Below, piece after piece: positions 32,278-42,962 of a DNA stretch of 55,171 nt (position 1 is its first letter; every line of letters starts with the position of its first letter). The notes beneath the pieces are model-generated. The model searched no databases and had not been told where the DNA came from. It was given only the letters and a program-made list of their open reading frames with translations. Source of the DNA: BS750m-G62 sp964577175. Its GTDB lineage: Bacteria; Planctomycetota; Phycisphaerae; FEN-1346. A program made the translations under genes and the position numbers. The stretch is from the NCBI GenBank assembly GCA_964577175.1, contig CAZNYC010000007.1, positions 1 to 55,171 on the forward strand, read 5' to 3'.

Positions 32278-34566
32278 ATGCGACGTGCCGGCCGAATCGC
32301 CGTCCTGTTCGCTGCGCTCGCCGTGCTCGGCCCCGCGCGGTCCGTCACGGGCGAAGGCGAGATCGTCTTCGAGAACGACCGTTTCCGCGCACGGCTAGGC
32401 CAGGACGCCGTCTGGCGGTCGCTTCGCGACAAGACGGCCGACCGCGATTGCCTGGCCGCATCGCCCCGCCCCGCCTTCGCCGCCGTCAAGGTTGACGGCA
32501 AATGGTACCAGGCCGACGCCGCCGCGATGGACGGAGAGCGCCTCTCGATCGGCTTCGCCGGCGTCGAGACGCGCCTCGTCTACCGCGTGGAGATGCGGCC
32601 TGGATGGGCGGCATGGCGGATCGACGAGGTCACGGGTCCCCGGCCGACGGAGGTGGTCCTGGCGCGCCTCGCGACTTGCGTTTCCGAGCACGTGGGCCCG
32701 CGCCTCTCGGGCGGCTGGGACGGTACAACCGGCGTCTGCCTTATGACCACCAATCTTCAGGCCCACGGCCGGGCCCGCCGCCGCGGCAAGGCCGCCGAGT
32801 TGACCGTCCGGAGCCAGGACGCCCCCGGCCCGCGGCTCGAAGGCGCGGGGGCGGCGCTCGTGGTCGCCCCCATCGACCGCCTGGACGCCACGCTCGCCGC
32901 GCTCGCGCAGGCGTGCGACCTGCCGACCAACGCCGCCCCCGACGGCACGCCGTCGAAGGACCTCCCCCTGGCCCGCCGGTCGTACTGGTTCCTCCGGTTC
33001 GGCGAGGCGGACGTCGACCGCGTCCTCGACCTCTGCCGGCGGAGCGGCCTGCGGCAGGTGATGATGCTCTCGCACTCCTGGTGCAAGGACGTCGGCCACT
33101 ACACCTTCCGCACGAATGCCTACCCGGACGGCGCCGACTCGCTGCGGCGGACCGTCGCGCGGCTGCACGAGGCGGACGTCCTCGTGGGCATGCATTGTTA
33201 TGCGTCGAAGATCTCCAAGACCGACGCCTACGTCACGCCCGTGCCCGACCGGCGGTTCTGGGTGGACCGGGCGGCGACGCTTGCCGCCGCCGTCGACGCG
33301 AAGGCCACCGCCATCCGGACGCGGACGGACCTCCGCGAGTGGCCGGGCAGCCCCGTCGCCTCGCGGAAGACCTGGGAGGGCGGCGTGGCCAAGCACCGGG
33401 AGGTCGTCATCGACGACGAGATCGTCCGGTACGCCTCCATCGGCCCCGAGGGCAAGTGGAACACGTTCCTCGGCTGCACGCGCGGCGCGTGGGGCACCAG
33501 GCCCGCCGCCCATGCCGCCGGCGCCACCTGCCGCCACTACGGCGTCGACGGCTGCATCAACGGGTACATCATCGACCAGGAGACGGACCTGTTGCGCGAG
33601 GCCACCGGCCGCCTGGCCCGCATCTTCAACACGTGCGGCTTCGACATGGTCTACTTCGACGGCGGCGAGGACGTCGACCGCCGGCGGTTCCATCACTACG
33701 TCTCGAAATTTCAGGCCGTCGCCATGGAACAGTTCACGAAACGGCCGCTCGTCCACATGGGCACCATCATGACGCACCCGCTGTGGCACTCGTTCACGCG
33801 GAGCGGGACGGTGGACACGTATCCGCATACGATCCGCGGCCGGCTCATCGCCGGCGGCACGTGGAAAACGGTGCCGACCGTCCGCGACCACATCGATAAA
33901 TCCGTCGCCTACCTCCTCAAGTGCCGCGAGGACCGCGTGCCCAGCGAACTCGGCTGGTTCGGCATCTGGCCGAGGAGCAAGGATTTTGAAGGGCTCCAGT
34001 TGGACGAGATCGAGTACCTGATGGCCCGGTCGCTGGCGCAGGATGCGCCGATTTCGCTCCAGACGAGTTTCCGCCAGTTGGACGCTCACCCGCTGACGCC
34101 CGGCATCCTGGAAATCGTCCGGGCCTACGAGACGCTGCGGATGGCGGGCGGGGTGGACGCCGGCGTCCTCCGGCGGCTCGGCGAGACGGGGCAGGACGTG
34201 GTCCTCCTTCGCCGCACGCCCGAGGCCGCGCCCGAGTTCGTCCCGGTAGAGCCACTGGACGGCGTCGCGGGCGAGAAGGACCTCCGCGCGTGCGTCGGCG
34301 AGACGGGCGAAGGCGCGGTCGTCACCCTCTGGCACGCCGTCGGAAAACCCGGCCGCCTCATCGTAAAGGCCGACGCCGGTCGCGTCCGCGCCACCGACGT
34401 CTTCGGCAAACCCGTCGCCCTGCCGACCACCGGGCAGGGAACCGCGGCCCTGCCATTCGGTCACCGGCGGACAACGGTGCTGTTCGATGGGCTCAGCGCG
34501 GACATCGTTCGCAAAAAGTTGACGCAGGCTTCGGTGAAGATGGGGCAGGCGGACAATGACGAATGA
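32278..34566 (+). CDS. Secreted protein of unknown function, possibly a glycoside hydrolase
   Basis: 762 residues with a Sec signal (AVLFAALAVLGPARSVTG). I do not recognise the family. A beta-rich N-terminal third (IVFENDRFRARLGQ...) precedes a region that looks like a TIM barrel: RQVMMLSHSWCKDVGHY, GYIIDQETDLLREATGRLA, CGFDMVYFDGGEDVDRRRFH. The last could hold a nucleophile Asp as in clan GH-D-like enzymes, and the end looks like a beta-sandwich. The ATG at 32278 has AGGAA upstream; an earlier ATG at 32257 has none. The last residues (GQADNDE) are encoded by the start of a downstream repeat. Confidence 0.75.
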   Translation: MRRAGRIAVLFAALAVLGPARSVTGEGEIVFENDRFRARLGQDAVWRSLRDKTADRDCLAASPRPAFAAVKVDGKWYQADAAAMDGERLSIGFAGVETRLVYRVEMRPGWAAWRIDEVTGPRPTEVVLARLATCVSEHVGPRLSGGWDGTTGVCLMTTNLQAHGRARRRGKAAELTVRSQDAPGPRLEGAGAALVVAPIDRLDATLAALAQACDLPTNAAPDGTPSKDLPLARRSYWFLRFGEADVDRVLDLCRRSGLRQVMMLSHSWCKDVGHYTFRTNAYPDGADSLRRTVARLHEADVLVGMHCYASKISKTDAYVTPVPDRRFWVDRAATLAAAVDAKATAIRTRTDLREWPGSPVASRKTWEGGVAKHREVVIDDEIVRYASIGPEGKWNTFLGCTRGAWGTRPAAHAAGATCRHYGVDGCINGYIIDQETDLLREATGRLARIFNTCGFDMVYFDGGEDVDRRRFHHYVSKFQAVAMEQFTKRPLVHMGTIMTHPLWHSFTRSGTVDTYPHTIRGRLIAGGTWKTVPTVRDHIDKSVAYLLKCREDRVPSELGWFGIWPRSKDFEGLQLDEIEYLMARSLAQDAPISLQTSFRQLDAHPLTPGILEIVRAYETLRMAGGVDAGVLRRLGETGQDVVLLRRTPEAAPEFVPVEPLDGVAGEKDLRACVGETGEGAVVTLWHAVGKPGRLIVKADAGRVRATDVFGKPVALPTTGQGTAALPFGHRRTTVLFDGLSADIVRKKLTQASVKMGQADNDE

Positions 34567-34672
34567 CGAGGCCCGAATGACGATTGAATGACGAGTGACC
34601 CACGGTCATGCCGTCACCACCATTCGCCATTGGTCATTCCCTCGTCATTCGCAATTCGGAATTCGTCATTTC
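34555..34672. repeat. Family H repeat (AATGACGAATGACGA / TCGTCATTCG)
   Basis: Multiple AATGACGA steps at the left face TTCGCCATTGGTCATTCCCT and TCGTCATTCGCAATTCG at the right, forming an imperfect palindrome between convergent genes. It overlaps the last codons of the upstream gene. Confidence 0.75.
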
Positions 34673-36369
34673 CGTTTGCGCCCCGCCTCAATCATCTCCG
34701 CGAGGTGCCGCCGGGCCTTCTCGTACGCCGCCGGGTCCTTCTCCCACTCGACCCACGACGCGGCGAGGGGCCGGACGACGGCCTGGGCCTCCTCGGCCCG
34801 ACCCGCGCGCTCCAGGATCGAGAAGTACTCATAGTCCTCGACGGCGTCGCGGAGGGCCTTCAGGCGCAGGCTCGGCGCGATGCCCTCGTACCCGCACGCC
34901 CGCCCGGGATATACGATGCTCCCCTCGCCGTTCCAGACGAGCCCTTTGCCGCGATCGCGGCGGTCCAGGGTCTCCGGCTGCGTCCACGGGTCGTCCACCT
35001 GCCGCCAGAACGACAGGCCGCCCCAATACAGGAGCCCGCGAATGCGATACCGCCAGGCGATCCACGCGGGGACGCGGTAATGCAGGAGCGGAAAGTCGAT
35101 GTGCCACCACGGCGTCGGGTCCCGCTGGCAGAGCGCGGTGTACGTCCACACGGTCTCGCCCTTCGCCTGTCGCGCGGCCGCGCTCTCGGCCTTGAAGAGG
35201 GGGAAGAGGGCGCACCAGATGTCGACGGCCCCGTACAGGTCGCCCCACGCCTCTTTCTGCGGCGAGGTCTGCTCGACCACGAGCACCTGGACGACCGAAT
35301 CCGCCTCGCGGACCGCCCGCCCCCACCTCCTCACGAAGCGGTACGCCTCCGCGTCGTTCGGCTCGTCCTTCAGGTACGTGTAGAACGTGATGGGCGGCCG
35401 GTCGAGGCGCTTCGCCAGGCGATCGAACGCCGCCAGCCACGCGTGAAGTTTGTCCTTCTCTTTATCGGGATCCTTGACGACGGACGTCGGCCGCCCCACA
35501 CGCAGGGCGTTGACGTGGTACGTATCGACGAACGTTCTCAAGCCCGCCACCTGCGCGTCGGTGAAACCGTACGTGCCGTCCTCGCGCCGCTCGGGCGCCA
35601 GCAGGTCGGGCGGCGGCGTGGCGTTAATGCGGTGCCGCGACAGCATCGCCGCGCACTGCCGGTCCACGGCGTCCCAGTCGGCGGGTTCCTCCTTCCCCGC
35701 GTCCGCCCGGCGGCGATAGTGGCCGCGCATGCGATGGGCCGGCGAGCCGAACGCCGTCCGAAGCGCGGAGACGCGCGGCAGGCGGAAGCCGCGGACGGTC
35801 AGCGCGACGGGCACCTCGACCGCCTCCGTCCCCTCGGCCGTGAGGCGCAGGGCCCCCCGGTACGCGCCCGGCGCCGCGTCGGCCGGGACGTGCACGTCGG
35901 CGAGGAAGCCGTGCGTCTGGCCGGCCGGCAGGTCGAACGGGACCGCCCGGAACCGGGCGTCGGCGGGCAGCGGGGCGCCCGTCAGCGGGTGGCGCAGCGG
36001 AATGAGCGCGTCGGCGTACCACCCCGGCTCGAACGACTCGTTGCGGTGCGTCGGAACGGCCAGGTGCAGGAAGTGCTGGCGGAAGAGACGGACCGCTTCG
36101 GCCGGGATGACCGCGCCGCCGGGACCCTCGAGACGGCCGGCCTCCAGGCGGATGCCGCGGACGGGCGCGCCGGTGCGCATGAGAACCTGGAAACTCTCCG
36201 TCTCGTCGCGGGCGGCCGAGAGACGGACCGCCCGGCCCTCGCCGGCCGGCGTGTCGCGCCGCGCCCGCACGGTTCCCGTGACGGTCCAGACGCGCCACGC
36301 GGCCCGGGCGAGAGGCGGGCTGGCGAGGAGAGTGACACACGCAGCGATCGCAGCGATTCGTTTGCGCAC
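34666..36369 (-). CDS. Secreted DUF4091 protein (GH123-like)
   Basis: 567 residues with a signal (AAIAACVTLLASPPLARA). After a beta-sandwich region (AVRLSAARDETESFQVLM...) comes a barrel with TFYTYLKDEPNDAEAYRFV, VDIWCALFPLFK, GLLYWGGLSFWRQVDDPW and LKALRDAVEDYEYFSILE. DUF4091 often sits with GH123 beta-N-acetylgalactosaminidases, and the DEP motif may be catalytic. The start is GTG at 36369 with AGGAGG 8 nt upstream. Confidence 0.82.
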   Translation of the reverse strand: MRKRIAAIAACVTLLASPPLARAAWRVWTVTGTVRARRDTPAGEGRAVRLSAARDETESFQVLMRTGAPVRGIRLEAGRLEGPGGAVIPAEAVRLFRQHFLHLAVPTHRNESFEPGWYADALIPLRHPLTGAPLPADARFRAVPFDLPAGQTHGFLADVHVPADAAPGAYRGALRLTAEGTEAVEVPVALTVRGFRLPRVSALRTAFGSPAHRMRGHYRRRADAGKEEPADWDAVDRQCAAMLSRHRINATPPPDLLAPERREDGTYGFTDAQVAGLRTFVDTYHVNALRVGRPTSVVKDPDKEKDKLHAWLAAFDRLAKRLDRPPITFYTYLKDEPNDAEAYRFVRRWGRAVREADSVVQVLVVEQTSPQKEAWGDLYGAVDIWCALFPLFKAESAAARQAKGETVWTYTALCQRDPTPWWHIDFPLLHYRVPAWIAWRYRIRGLLYWGGLSFWRQVDDPWTQPETLDRRDRGKGLVWNGEGSIVYPGRACGYEGIAPSLRLKALRDAVEDYEYFSILERAGRAEEAQAVVRPLAASWVEWEKDPAAYEKARRHLAEMIEAGRKRK

Positions 36370-36398
36370 CGTGCACCTCCTGTGCCGGCCCTCGGGCT

Positions 36399-36495
36399 GT
36401 CATTCTGATGAGCGGCGAAGCCGCGACGAAGAATCTCGCCTTGATGTCTTCCGCACGGCGAGATTCTTCGCTCGCTGCGCTCCCTCAGAATGACA
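36399..36495. repeat. Family A palindrome, copy 6
   Basis: TGTCATTCTGATGAGCGGCG ... CCCTCAGAATGACA, between the sulfatase and DUF4091 genes. Confidence 0.92.
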
Positions 36496-36522
36496 TCGCC
36501 TGCGGGTGCGCCGCACACGGTC

Positions 36523-38016
<1,494 letters not shown>

Positions 38017-38073
38017 CGTGCATTCCTTTCTGCTGGTGTCGCGGATGGCGGCGCCGCGCGCCGACCGCCTACC

Positions 38074-38101
38074 ATGATACCGCCCTCCCCCGGCTCCTCA
38101 A
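38074..38101 (-). promoter_or_regulatory. Promoter of the sulfatase gene
   Basis: Minus strand TTGAGG (38101-38096), 16 bp, TATCAT (38079-38074), about 60 bp before the start codon. Confidence 0.45.
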
Positions 38102-38332
38102 GAAAAACGTTTAGGTCCCGCGCGGCAGGCCTCCCCGCCCGCCGCGCACCCTGAGCCGCTCGGCGCGGTCGCCCCGGAGGGCCACCGCGCGGAACGTGCG
38201 GCTCACCGGTATCTTGGTTGACTCCGCCGCCTGCCTGCGGTACACCGGTCAGGGTACACGTGCCGCGCGATCGGCCTCCGAGGGGCCCTGCGTACCGCCG
38301 GGGGCTGCGCCGCCGCCAGCGGAGGAACCACC
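38102..38332. other. Divergent intergenic region, no gene
   Basis: The 316-bp gap between sulfatase and Gfo/Idh/MocA starts holds back-to-back promoters and GC-rich stretches. A candidate + promoter is TTGACT (38218-38223), 17 bp, TACACC (38241-38246). No ORF with a ribosome-binding site is seen. Confidence 0.45.
38218..38246 (+). promoter_or_regulatory. Candidate promoter of the first Gfo/Idh/MocA gene
   Basis: TTGACT, 17 bp, TACACC. The -35 is good, the -10 weak (3 of 6). Confidence 0.3.
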
Positions 38333-39583
38333 ATGTCGCATCGCCTGTCCCGCCGATCCTTCCTCAAGCACACGGGCACCGCCGGCGCCGCGGCGGCGAT
38401 GACGGCCGCCTCGTACTCGCGGGTCCGGGGCGCCAACGCCCGCATCCGCATCGGCGTCATCGGGTGCGGCGGCCGGGGCTACGGCGCCCACATGCCCGGC
38501 GTCCACAAACACAAGGCCGAGGTCGACCACGAGATCGTCGCCGTCGCCGACCCGTGGCGCCAGCGCCGCGAGCGCGCCGCCGCCCGCTGCAAGGAATGGT
38601 ACGGCCGGGAAGCGAAGGCCGTCGTCTCGTACCGCGACATCGTCTCGCGCGACGACGTCGACGCCGTCATGATCGCCTCGTGCGACCACCAGCACACCAC
38701 CCACCTCGAAGCCGCCGCCAGGGCCAAGAAGGACGTCTACTGCGAGAAGCCGCTCGCGATGAATCTCGACCGGCTGAAACGCGCCTGCGACGCCGTCCGC
38801 GAGAACGGGGTCGTCTTCCAGGCCGGCACGCAACTCCGGAGTTACCCCACCTTCACCGGCTGCCGCAAGGTGTACCGCACGGGCATCCTCGGCACCGTCG
38901 GCCGTATCGAACAGATGCGCAACGCCGGCCAGCCCTACTGGTACAGCCGCGTGGCGAAGGTCGAGGAGAAGGACGTCGACTGGAAAGAGTTCCTGATGGA
39001 CCGGCCGATGCGGCCGTTCGACCCGGTCCTCTTCTCCGGCTGGTACGGGTACCGCGAGTTCTCGGACGGCCCGGTGCCGGGCCTCGGCAGCCACTTCCTG
39101 GACCTCGTCCACTACATCACCGGGGCCACCCTGCCCCTGAACGCGGCCTGCCTGGGCGGCACGTACACGTGGAAGGACGAGCATCAGTTCACGTGCCCGG
39201 ACCACGTGCACGCCCTGTGGGAGTACCCGGAGGGGTTCATGGTGAGTTACTCCACGAATTTCGGCAATTCGTGGGGCAACTCGCTGACGATCTTCGGCGA
39301 CGTCGGCACGCTGGACATGGTCAACTGGCACGCGCCCGTGCTGACGGCGAAGGGCGGGTTTCGCGAGAAGGGCAAGATCCGCGGCGAAACGCCCGTCGAG
39401 CCCGTCGAGCGGCCGGACCACTTCCTCGACTGGCTCCGGTGCCTCCACAGCCGCAAGCCCTGCAACGCCGACATCGACGCCGCCTACCAGCACGCCCTGC
39501 CCGCCATCATGGCGATGACGGCGTTCGATACCGGCCGCCGGCAGGTCTACAACCGTGAAAAACGCGAGATTCGCGACGGATGA
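38333..39583 (+). CDS. Tat-exported Gfo/Idh/MocA oxidoreductase, copy 1
   Basis: 416 residues. Signal SRRSFLKHTGTAGAAAAM; Rossmann start RIRIGVIGCGGRGYGAH with the dinucleotide glycines; DVYCEKPLAMNLDRL is the EKP motif; the sugar-binding half has SHFLDLVHYITGA. These enzymes oxidise or epimerise sugars with bound NAD(P); Tat export suggests the cofactor is loaded before export, as in glucose-fructose oxidoreductase. GGAGG precedes the ATG. The next gene, a sugar isomerase-like protein, follows in the same direction. Confidence 0.9.
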   Translation: MSHRLSRRSFLKHTGTAGAAAAMTAASYSRVRGANARIRIGVIGCGGRGYGAHMPGVHKHKAEVDHEIVAVADPWRQRRERAAARCKEWYGREAKAVVSYRDIVSRDDVDAVMIASCDHQHTTHLEAAARAKKDVYCEKPLAMNLDRLKRACDAVRENGVVFQAGTQLRSYPTFTGCRKVYRTGILGTVGRIEQMRNAGQPYWYSRVAKVEEKDVDWKEFLMDRPMRPFDPVLFSGWYGYREFSDGPVPGLGSHFLDLVHYITGATLPLNAACLGGTYTWKDEHQFTCPDHVHALWEYPEGFMVSYSTNFGNSWGNSLTIFGDVGTLDMVNWHAPVLTAKGGFREKGKIRGETPVEPVERPDHFLDWLRCLHSRKPCNADIDAAYQHALPAIMAMTAFDTGRRQVYNREKREIRDG

Positions 39584-39591
39584 CTGGAGAT

Positions 39592-39687
39592 GGCACGGCG
39601 GGTCTCCGCACCCGCCGCGCCACGACCGGCCATGAGCGAAGCGAATGGCCGGGGCCCCCGGCCGGACAAGACCGGCCGGGCCACACA
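39592..39687. repeat. Adjacent family C and family E repeats
   Basis: A family C hairpin (39592-39620) abuts family E: CCGGCCATGAGCGAAGCGAA with TGGCC, then CCCCCGGCCGGACAAGACCG with GCCGGG. The same family E unit occurs at 40729 and 53552. Confidence 0.75.
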
Positions 39688-39758
39688 TGGACGTTCTCTG
39701 GTCGGGCAAGGCCGGCCGTGTCACGCAGCCTAACCCAACGCAGCGAGGAGCACGCACA

Positions 39759-40664
39759 ATGACCCCATCCGCCATCAACCGCCGCGACCTTCTCAAGGGC
39801 GCCGCCGCGGCCGTCGCCGTCTCCGCGGTCGCACCGACCGCATGGGCGGCCGGTGAGACGCCGCCGAAGGACCGTTGGCAGGTCGGCATCTACACCCGTC
39901 CCTGGGCCAAGTTCGACTGGCGCGTGGCCCTCGACGCCATCGCCGAGGCCGGGTACCGCTGCGCCGGCCTCATGACGACCAACTCCAGGCACCGCCTCGT
40001 CATCTCGGCCGCGACGACGCCCGAGGAGGCGCAGACGGTCGGCGAGGCGTGCCGCAAGCGCGGCCTCCGCGTGCCGAGCGTCTACGGCGGGGGTATCCCC
40101 GTGGCCGAGTCGCTCGGGGCCGGCATCGCCGCCATGCGCACACTGATAGATAACTGTGCCGCCTGCGGGGCGGCGAACCTCCTCATGGGCGGCACGGGCA
40201 ACACGGATCTCTACGACCGCTACTACAAGGCCATCGCCGAAACGTGCGCCTACGCCGCCGAGAAGGGCGTCGGCATCGGCATCAAGCCGCACGGCGGCCT
40301 GAACGCCACCGGCCCCCAGTGCCGCAAGACCGTCGAGACGGTCGGCCACCCGAACTTTCGCATCTGGTACGACCCCGGCAATATCTATTACTATTCGAAC
40401 GGCGAGCGCGACCCGGTGGAGGACGCGCCGACCGTGGCGGGCCTCGTCGCCGGCATGTGCGTCAAGGATTACGTCCATCCGAAAAAGGTGACCGTGACCC
40501 CCGGCGAGGGACGGGTCGATTTCCCGGCCGTCATGAAACAGTTGAAGGCGGGGGGCTTTACGTCCGGGGCGCTCCTCATCGAGTGCCTCGCGCCCGGCGA
40601 CGAAACGCACCTGCTCGCCGAGGCGAAGAAGGCCCGCCGCTTCGTCGAAGACCTTGTCGCGTAA
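39759..40664 (+). CDS. Tat-exported sugar phosphate isomerase/epimerase-like TIM barrel
   Basis: 301 residues. Signal NRRDLLKGAAAAVAVSAVAP. The barrel reads WQVGIYTRPWAKFDWRVALD, VGIGIKPHGGLNATGPQC, NFRIWYDPGNIYYYSNG, ALLIECLAPGDETHLLAEA, in the xylose-isomerase-like family; Lys replaces the more usual Glu in IKPHGG, so the metal site may differ. GAGGAG 6 nt upstream decides the start. Lies 175 bp after a Gfo/Idh/MocA gene, probably the same transcript. Confidence 0.82.
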   Translation: MTPSAINRRDLLKGAAAAVAVSAVAPTAWAAGETPPKDRWQVGIYTRPWAKFDWRVALDAIAEAGYRCAGLMTTNSRHRLVISAATTPEEAQTVGEACRKRGLRVPSVYGGGIPVAESLGAGIAAMRTLIDNCAACGAANLLMGGTGNTDLYDRYYKAIAETCAYAAEKGVGIGIKPHGGLNATGPQCRKTVETVGHPNFRIWYDPGNIYYYSNGERDPVEDAPTVAGLVAGMCVKDYVHPKKVTVTPGEGRVDFPAVMKQLKAGGFTSGALLIECLAPGDETHLLAEAKKARRFVEDLVA

Positions 40665-40676
40665 GCCGCGCGCCGG

Positions 40677-40790
40677 GTGCCACTGGCGGCTTGTCCGCCA
40701 GTGCGTTGCCGGCGCCCCGGGCTAACACCCGGCCATGAGCGGAGTGAATGGCCGCCCCCCCCCGGCCGGGCAAGACCGGCCGGGCCACAC
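40677..40790. repeat. Family D hairpin followed by family E
   Basis: GTGCCACTGGCGGCTTGTCC with GCCAGTGCG (40677-40706), then CCCGGCCATGAGCGGAGTGA ... CGGGCAAGACCGGCCGGGCC (40729-40790), between convergent genes. Confidence 0.8.
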
Positions 40791-40840
40791 AGGCACCCGG
40801 CGCGCACGGCCGGGCAAGACCCGCCGCGGCACCCGGCGCC

Positions 40841-41608
40841 TCATCCCGCCGCGACGTGTTCGGCCAGGGCCTCGCCGAGCGCGTCCCAGCCCTCCGGCCC
40901 GTACCCGAGGTGCAGCCGGCGTCGCCAGCCCTCGGCATACTCGAACCGGCCGGACATCTCGCCGACCTCCCGGCTGAAGGCCTCCATCGCCGCCAGGTAC
41001 GAGTCCATGCCCTGGGTCGCATCGAGCCAGGCCCGCTGGCTCTCGTGGCAGGCGAGCATCGCCCGCTTGCGGTCCAGGATGCCCGTGGCGTCGACGAACA
41101 CGTCCGGCCGCACCCGACGCCGCAGCGGGTCGCGGTTGCCGTGCGGCTGGGCGTGGTAGACGGCCACGTCGCCGCAGGCGGGCTCGCGCGGCGGGTCGGT
41201 CGCGACGTTCGGCATGCCTCGCACGAACGCCGCCGTCACGGCGAGGCGCGCCGCGTTCTGATGGTCCTCCATGTAATCGGCGGGCGACTGGACGAGCAGG
41301 ATTTCCGGGGCCACCTCCCGCATCAGCGCCGCCACGCGCGCAAGCAACCGCGGCTCGTAGAAGATCTCCAGGTCCGCGACCAGCGGTTCGTGGAAGATCG
41401 CGCCGACGGACTCGGCGGCGGCCCTCGCCTCGGCCGTCCGGAGACGGACGATCTCCCCCGGCGGCAGCGTCGCCGTCCCGCACGAGCCGTTCGCGATATT
41501 GAGATAGTGGAGTTCGTACCCTGCCTCGCCCAGCCGCATGAGCGTGCCGGCCATGAGGAACTCGATATCGTCGGGATGGGCGGCGACGGCGAAGGCGCGG
41601 GGGGGCAT
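40841..41608 (-). CDS. PIG-L/LmbE family deacetylase
   Basis: 255 residues, no signal. VAAHPDDIEFLMAGTLMRL is the zinc-binding AHPDD motif and YMEDHQNAARLAV the third ligand. These enzymes remove acetyl from N-acetylglucosamine groups. It lies directly downstream of a NagB-like gene on the same strand; in Bacteroidetes a NagB and a PIG-L domain can be fused, so the pair probably deacetylates and deaminates an amino sugar. GGAG 9 nt upstream supports the start. Confidence 0.88.
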   Translation of the reverse strand: MPPRAFAVAAHPDDIEFLMAGTLMRLGEAGYELHYLNIANGSCGTATLPPGEIVRLRTAEARAAAESVGAIFHEPLVADLEIFYEPRLLARVAALMREVAPEILLVQSPADYMEDHQNAARLAVTAAFVRGMPNVATDPPREPACGDVAVYHAQPHGNRDPLRRRVRPDVFVDATGILDRKRAMLACHESQRAWLDATQGMDSYLAAMEAFSREVGEMSGRFEYAEGWRRRLHLGYGPEGWDALGEALAEHVAAG

Positions 41609-41661
41609 GTCGTGTGCTCCAAAGGCACGCGCCGGCCAAGGCCGGCTGAAGTCTTCAAGAT

Positions 41662-41762
41662 TGTCATCCTGAGGAGCGGCGCAGCCGCGACGAACAATCT
41701 CGCCTTGACGCTGCTGGCACGGCGAGATGCTTCGGCCTCGCGAGCGAGACCGCAGAATGACA
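41662..41762. repeat. Family A palindrome, copy 7
   Basis: TGTCATCCTGAGGAGCGGCG ... CCGCAGAATGACA, between the NagB-like and PIG-L genes. Confidence 0.92.
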
Positions 41763-41795
41763 TCGTCGCATCTCACATAGCAGCACCACGTACTA

Positions 41796-42722
41796 CTAAT
41801 GCATCTCCGACTCGCACGTGCCGAGGCCCGGCCGGTAGAAGTTGAACTGCACGTTCGGATGATCCGCCAGCAGCGACATCGGCACGGCCGCGTCCGCCAG
41901 GCCGTTGGCGATCATCAGCGTCGTCAGCCGCATCCCGAACGGGTTGTCGTGGCACCCGGCGTGCCAGATGGAGACCTTCTCGGCCCGCCACGTCTCGACG
42001 GGGCCGACCGTGACGGCCCGGCTCGGCACGTTCTGGACCACGCCGCCGCCGGACGTCCGCGCGTTCTGGATGAGCGTCATCGGGTGCAGGTCCACCACGC
42101 GCGTGCCGAGTGTGCGGTACTCCTCGGGCGGGGGCGGCTCGTCCTCGTGCGGCGGCTCGCGCCGCGGCGGATCGTTGAACGCCCAGTGCTTGACCTCGCC
42201 CTGCCCGCCCTGCATGACGACGCATCGCACGCCGTCCCAACTCGCCGTGTAGGCCGACGCGTCGGCTTTCGGGAAGTGCAGGTTCGCCTCCGGCATGGCG
42301 AGGTCCGGCCGGATGCGGTTGAAACACAGGTCGCGGTCGGCCCGGGCGAAACTCAACGGGTGGTCCTCGCCCACCTCCGTCTCGCCCACGACCCATTCGT
42401 CCATTCCCCAGAAGTGGGCGTCGCCGAGGCCGAGGTCCAGGGCGTTGACGAGCCGGGCGACCAGCGGCAACTGCTCGGTCGGCCCGATGGGCCCGCAGAC
42501 GCCCGCCGGGGTGTCCGCCGTCGCCTGGCGCCACGCATGGATATATTCGAGGGCCTCGGCCAGATAGAACTCTTCCAGCGTGCCGTAGAAGACGACCTGA
42601 AACCCCGGCCGGGCGAGGCCCGCCAGGTCGTCCGGCGCGAGGCGCGCCGCGTCGTCCAGGACCGCGCGATCGAGCGTGGTGTAATCCCACCAGCCGGGGG
42701 CGACTTTGCTCTGCGGGCGCAC
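41796..42722 (-). CDS. Glucosamine-6-phosphate deaminase-like protein (NagB family)
   Basis: 308 residues. VCGPIGPTEQLPLVARLVN fits the phosphate loop; HFWGMDEWV matches the NMDEYV motif; GGQGEVKHWAFNDP matches GVGxDGHIAFNEP. The catalytic His is kept, but the Asp two residues before it is Val here (a Glu sits one step earlier), so the deaminase chemistry may be altered. A further insert (RREPPHEDEPPPPEE) follows. GTG start with GGAG 7 nt upstream. Runs into a PIG-L deacetylase gene, with family A copy 7 between them. Confidence 0.8.
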   Translation of the reverse strand: MRPQSKVAPGWWDYTTLDRAVLDDAARLAPDDLAGLARPGFQVVFYGTLEEFYLAEALEYIHAWRQATADTPAGVCGPIGPTEQLPLVARLVNALDLGLGDAHFWGMDEWVVGETEVGEDHPLSFARADRDLCFNRIRPDLAMPEANLHFPKADASAYTASWDGVRCVVMQGGQGEVKHWAFNDPPRREPPHEDEPPPPEEYRTLGTRVVDLHPMTLIQNARTSGGGVVQNVPSRAVTVGPVETWRAEKVSIWHAGCHDNPFGMRLTTLMIANGLADAAVPMSLLADHPNVQFNFYRPGLGTCESEMH

Positions 42723-42730
42723 GGGAGGTC

Positions 42731-42828
42731 TCCGTCACGCGTACACAATGGCTGCCGCGGCACGCCGCGGCCTACGTACTCCGTCACGTATACACAATGG
42801 CTGCCGCGGCACGCCGCGGCCTACGTAC
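42731..42828. repeat. Tandem pair of 49-bp family G repeat
   Basis: Two head-to-tail units starting TCCGTCACG, each containing ACACAATGGCTGCCGCGGCA with CGCCGCGGCC, differing at about two positions. One core also occurs at 11812. Confidence 0.85.
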
Positions 42829-42832
42829 AGGC

Positions 42833-42944
42833 TGTCATTCTGAGGAGCCCGGAGGGCGACGAAGAATCTCGCCTTGGTCGTCGCCTTTCGTCGGTATCGC
42901 ACGGCGAGATTCTTCGGCCTCGCAAGCGAGGCCTCAAAATGACA
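42833..42944. repeat. Family A palindrome, copy 8
   Basis: TGTCATTCTGAGGAGCCCGG ... GGCCTCAAAATGACA, directly after the tandem family G pair. Confidence 0.92.
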
Positions 42945-42962
42945 TCCTCATGTCATGGCAGT

